DNA of 64,000 nt from Geminocystis sp. NIES-3708 (lineage in GTDB: Bacteria > Cyanobacteriota > Cyanobacteriia > Cyanobacteriales > Cyanobacteriaceae), in contig NZ_AP014815.1 of assembly GCF_001548095.1 (NCBI RefSeq), positions 2,169,656-2,233,655 on the forward strand, given 5' to 3'. Below the pieces are notes generated by a model that saw only the letters and a program-made list of their open reading frames with translations, made no database searches and was not told where the DNA came from. Below, piece after piece: positions 61,801 through 64,000 of the stretch; the stretch's first letter is position 1, and the number at the start of each line of letters is the position of its first letter. A program made the position numbers and the translations under genes.

Positions 61801-64000
61801 GAGTATTCTCATATTGTGCATCGAGGGCATTCATGACGGCAGAAAAACCGATCGAATCTTGTAAGGCGGGGATACCTGCTTCTTGATCCGAGGCGTGAAG
61901 TAGTTGTAGGGTAAAGTTTTTATCAGTATTTTCTAAAAATGCTAATTGTCCACCTTGAACTAATCCTTCTCTTTCAATGACACCATCTAGGAGAGAATGA
62001 GCTTGAACATCAAACAAGAATAATGAACCGGGGGTTTCATCAAACAAGCTAGAAACATCAATGATACCTGAAGATTCCCAGTTACCAATGTCATCGGGAC
62101 TACTATCGGTTTGTCCTTCGGGTACAGCAGTTCGATCGATCTGAGCAATACGAGTAAGAATACCTGTTTCGGGGCTAAGTTGCCAGATGGATGCTTCTTC
62201 TCCTGATGTTTGACCAAATTCGCTAAAAGAGCGATCTTCTTGAATATAGATTAAGCCATTAGTTGCCCATTCGAGGTTATCAGGACTACGCAACCCAAAA
62301 TCAGGACTCTCAAATTGACCATTTCCTGCGTCATCACCATCATAGAAAATATCAGCTTGAGCTGTAATATTATTCAAGTCGGTAAAGTCCACATCAATTT
62401 GATAAGTTGTACCCCAACTATCTTCAGGGAATAAACTATCCCGTCCAGTGGATGCTAATACAGCGATCGTACCATCTTTAGGATTAGTAGCTAAGTCTTC
62501 GGGGCGAGAAAACTTGAATGCGCCAACTTCTTCGGCTAAAGCATCTTGTTTTTCTTGAGTGGCAAAACCTTGAGAATCATAACCCTCTGTGTTGGCTAAT
62601 TCGGGGCGATAAAAATCTATTTCCACAAAACTACCCGATCGACTTTCTTGAGTACCATTGAACTGACTAGGATCAATATCTCCATTGTCTGCAACCCAAA
62701 CATAGAGTTTGCCTTGAGCTAAACCATTACGCACGAGAATATCTGGTCCTTCACCTTGTCCTTTTTCTCCTACATAGAGAAGTAAGGGCGCACCACCTCG
62801 ATCGTCTCCAATTAACAAGGCTACTTTATCTGTTGTACCAGTGTCCAATTGAGTAACACTTTCCCATGCGGCACGTCCCATCCAAGGCACGGCATAAAGG
62901 GTATTACTTTCGGGATCTAAAACAAACTCAGTACCGCCGTCGGTTTCTTCCCCAGTGAAGAATAAACCATCCACTAAACCACGATTATCACCAAATTGAT
63001 TAGCAATAATGAATTGAGCGGAACAAAGACGATCGAGCCCCATAAAATCAAGATCACTGGCTTCGTCCACCACTTCCCCAGCACGGTTAATAATGGTATC
63101 GTAAGCTAATCCTGCTCCTTCAAGTTCACGAGTTTCTTTATTGATGTCAAAGAAACTAACTCGCCCTCCAGTTAATTGAGTACCATTAGCAAGGGTGTAA
63201 GCATAACCCACATCACTACTCAATTCATGGTTAGCTAATACTCGAACAGTGTCTTCATCGAGAGCAAATGCACCCAAACCATCGAGAATACCGGGGGGTA
63301 CATAATATTCCCCATCGCCACTAGGAACAATTTCTCCGACTGTGAAGACTGGTTGCACCTCAAAAGTTTCTAAACCTTGCATTTGTGCAGGTTGATTTGA
63401 AGGAGTAAATCCAGCATCAATTTCAAAAACATTAGTAGTGTTACTTACTTCGTTGGAGACAACTAACAAAGGTTTACCATTAGAACTATCTTGTGCACTG
63501 ATAAAGGTTAAACCTTCAGGACCAGAGTCTGTTAAGCTAGTTTCAGGGTCTTGTTCAAAGTCACGGGTGTTGATATATTGAATAAATTCCGGAGTCTCAG
63601 GATTACTAACGTTATAAACCATTACCCCACCAATGCGTTCTAAACCAACAAAAGCATAAGTTTGTCCGTTAACTGTGCCAACGGTAACACCTTCAGGTTC
63701 TGGTCCTTTGTTATCACTACGGTTATCAAAGTTGTTATTGGAGTTACTAGCGTTAAAGTAATCAGGAAAGGCTTGAGCAGTAATACGTTCAAAATCATCG
63801 CCACTGTCGAAAACGAGATTACCTTCGCTATCCCAAATGGTAAACGATCGAGCACCAAAGGCATAAAGTTCATCGTAAGCGATTTCACCGACAATTTGTC
63901 CTCGAATTTCACCCCCGGGGTTGCCTGTGGTATGGAGGTTAAAGTAATATTCGGTGTCTTCTCCTTGGTCAGTTTTTTCGATGGTATTTTCTTGCCAAGT
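58868..64000 (-). CDS. Very long secreted multidomain phosphatase (partial, runs off the right edge)
   Basis: At least 1710 aa; the frame stays open to base 64000, so the N-terminus lies outside. Order from the edge: end of a CHRD domain (TEYYFNLHTTGNPGGEIRGQ), choice-of-anchor I domain (ELYAFGARSFTIWD, YAFVGLERIGG), PhoX/DUF839-like part (VLANHELSSDVGYAYTLANG), 5'-nucleotidase metallophosphoesterase (LQLLHASDQEAG, VGNHEFDAG) with its C-terminal domain (DISVKNGGGIRDQIG), RTX calcium repeats (GSGNDTIDPGDGNNIV), about 25 DPT repeats, and three DUF5648-like repeats (for example YRFQTVAGAYIFVGEEERQ). Likely an extracellular, calcium-dependent enzyme for phosphate scavenging, exported by a type I system. 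Confidence 0.88.
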   Translation of the reverse strand, partial: TWQENTIEKTDQGEDTEYYFNLHTTGNPGGEIRGQIVGEIAYDELYAFGARSFTIWDSEGNLVFDSGDDFERITAQAFPDYFNASNSNNNFDNRSDNKGPEPEGVTVGTVNGQTYAFVGLERIGGVMVYNVSNPETPEFIQYINTRDFEQDPETSLTDSGPEGLTFISAQDSSNGKPLLVVSNEVSNTTNVFEIDAGFTPSNQPAQMQGLETFEVQPVFTVGEIVPSGDGEYYVPPGILDGLGAFALDEDTVRVLANHELSSDVGYAYTLANGTQLTGGRVSFFDINKETRELEGAGLAYDTIINRAGEVVDEASDLDFMGLDRLCSAQFIIANQFGDNRGLVDGLFFTGEETDGGTEFVLDPESNTLYAVPWMGRAAWESVTQLDTGTTDKVALLIGDDRGGAPLLLYVGEKGQGEGPDILVRNGLAQGKLYVWVADNGDIDPSQFNGTQESRSGSFVEIDFYRPELANTEGYDSQGFATQEKQDALAEEVGAFKFSRPEDLATNPKDGTIAVLASTGRDSLFPEDSWGTTYQIDVDFTDLNNITAQADIFYDGDDAGNGQFESPDFGLRSPDNLEWATNGLIYIQEDRSFSEFGQTSGEEASIWQLSPETGILTRIAQIDRTAVPEGQTDSSPDDIGNWESSGIIDVSSLFDETPGSLFLFDVQAHSLLDGVIEREGLVQGGQLAFLENTDKNFTLQLLHASDQEAGIPALQDSIGFSAVMNALDAQYENTLKLTSGDLFIAGPFFNASLDIYGQQGIADILIQNALGWDAAAVGNHEFDAGTSAFYNAIASNPAIQGVGIDPETGYLGALFPYLSTNLDYSTDSSNLKNLVVESGEAPLPNSLTESVVIDVNGEQVGVIGAVVPYLPAIANIGGITMLTDPTSRDIEVNAQLLAENIQPFVDELVSQGINKIILMTHLQQFEIEQALATKLTDVDIIMGGGSHRVMANTDDPLRQDEIQTPPELLQPYPQVFQDADGNDVYLINTGANYRYLGQLIVEFDPNGQILEIGDDSGTFATDIEGVDRLYEEEITTFEQVKELANPDIVEIVDNVGEFINSSDGTIFGNTEVYLNGLRSSVRTEETNLGNLTADANLWYAEQYGFDIDISVKNGGGIRDQIGVSYIEGGTNELIQLPPQANPAVGKEEGDISQLDIENSLRFDNTLSVADISAQGIKDLAEHFVAQWREGTTPGQFGQIGGFSFSFDPDNTAIQFTRNGNGLATGVAVAGERIQNLVLNREDGTKEAIIIDGELVVDADTIYKMVILDFLATGGDGYPSFYFDNVIRLDSLNPDGLPNNSNLTIAGEQDALAEYLAEFHPTADEAFNESDTPISEDTRIQNLNFRNDTIFDGVNPNPNPNPNPNPEIEEINLGNASGTFDFSDRTNNLNIIGGEGDQTIISGSGNDTIDPGDGNNIVNAGAGDDVIIGKALLGVDNRIDGEEGFDTVIYDGAFADFPISIVNNIVTVGANTDTLINVEQLQFGDRTVLVEDLVTDPTDPTDPTDPTDPTDPTDPTDPTDPTDPTDPTDPTDPTDPTNPTDPTDPTDPTNPTDPTDPTDPTDPTDPTDPLLNDQIYRFQTSPGGYLYVGETEKQIILQGGFNFTEEGEAFKVSFEANDELIPIYRFRNQDIGNAYLYVGEQERQSILKNNPNFIQEGLAFYTYGANAQQGNDVYRFQTVAGAYIFVGEEERQSIVQSNFNFVEEGVAFETIL
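59301..59524. repeat. 9-bp tandem repeat encoding the Asp-Pro-Thr linker
   Basis: About 25 copies of GGATCRGTA (DPT, occasionally NPT on the minus strand), 224 bp. In-frame, so length changes leave the protein intact; likely variable between strains. Confidence 0.93.

Noticed and set aside
63640-63912. 90-codon minus-strand frame at the right edge
   Set aside because: It is a different frame of the same DNA; the phosphatase frame is open right through to base 64000 and reads conserved domain sequence.

Overview
The window is chromosomal DNA of an AT-rich cyanobacterium. Evidence: psaK (photosystem I), a CGLD27-family protein, an IctB-family protein, a type-IV-pilus chemotaxis cluster of the pilGHIJL type, a GlbN-type truncated haemoglobin with the Synechocystis-like C-terminus, frequent HIP1 octamers (GCGATCGC) and heptamer tandem repeats. 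A unicellular Geminocystis/Cyanobacterium-like organism is my inference from base composition and gene content, not a proven identification.

Layout. 1-2289: two tandem sulfate-binding protein genes (minus). 2557-10252: phototaxis/pilus chemosensory operon (CheY, CheW, MCP, hybrid CheA, PatA-like regulator). 10553-33338: housekeeping genes (methyltransferase, tandem histidine phosphatase, miaA, psaK, metallophosphoesterase, rsfS, asparaginase, gmhA, squalene/phytoene synthase family, accC, HPP protein, glbN, obgE, ABC ATPase, glutathionyl-hydroquinone reductase, frr-pyrH, ictB, polyprenol kinase family, aminotransferase, thioredoxin). 55601-64000: ABC ATPase, TPR protein, apt, DUF3038 protein and a very long secreted multidomain phosphatase that runs off the right edge.

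Between them, from about 33788 to 55616, lies a ~21.8-kb integrated mobile element. It sits inside the 3' part of a CbiO-like ABC ATPase gene. A 274-bp direct repeat (33514-33787 and 55617-55890, one mismatch) marks the two ends: the element restores the gene at its right end and leaves the displaced native 3' end as a pseudogene at its left end. A tyrosine recombinase lies at the right end, flanked by candidate arm sites (TTTAAGCCA) that recur at both termini.

The element has a phage/plasmid-like replication module: an AEP-primase/SF3-helicase, an SSB with an apparent frameshift, a Gp157-like protein, and a winged-helix initiator whose own coding sequence contains five iterons at 20-21-bp pitch next to an AT tract, as in lambda O. 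It also has two SWIM zinc-finger proteins, a SLOG/DprA-like protein, several ribbon-helix-helix or HTH proteins, and one very large gene (1991 aa) that resembles a phage tail tape-measure protein. No capsid, portal, terminase large subunit or other tail gene is visible. This combination (autonomous replication plus an orphan tape-measure-like giant protein) is the most unusual system in the window.

The element also holds at least four families of dispersed non-coding motifs: a 27-bp TGGTAG motif, a 26-bp operator overlapping -35 boxes, a shared 5' leader, and a cluster of about ten GGGGACRGTAA motifs. These suggest a coordinated regulatory or partition circuit.
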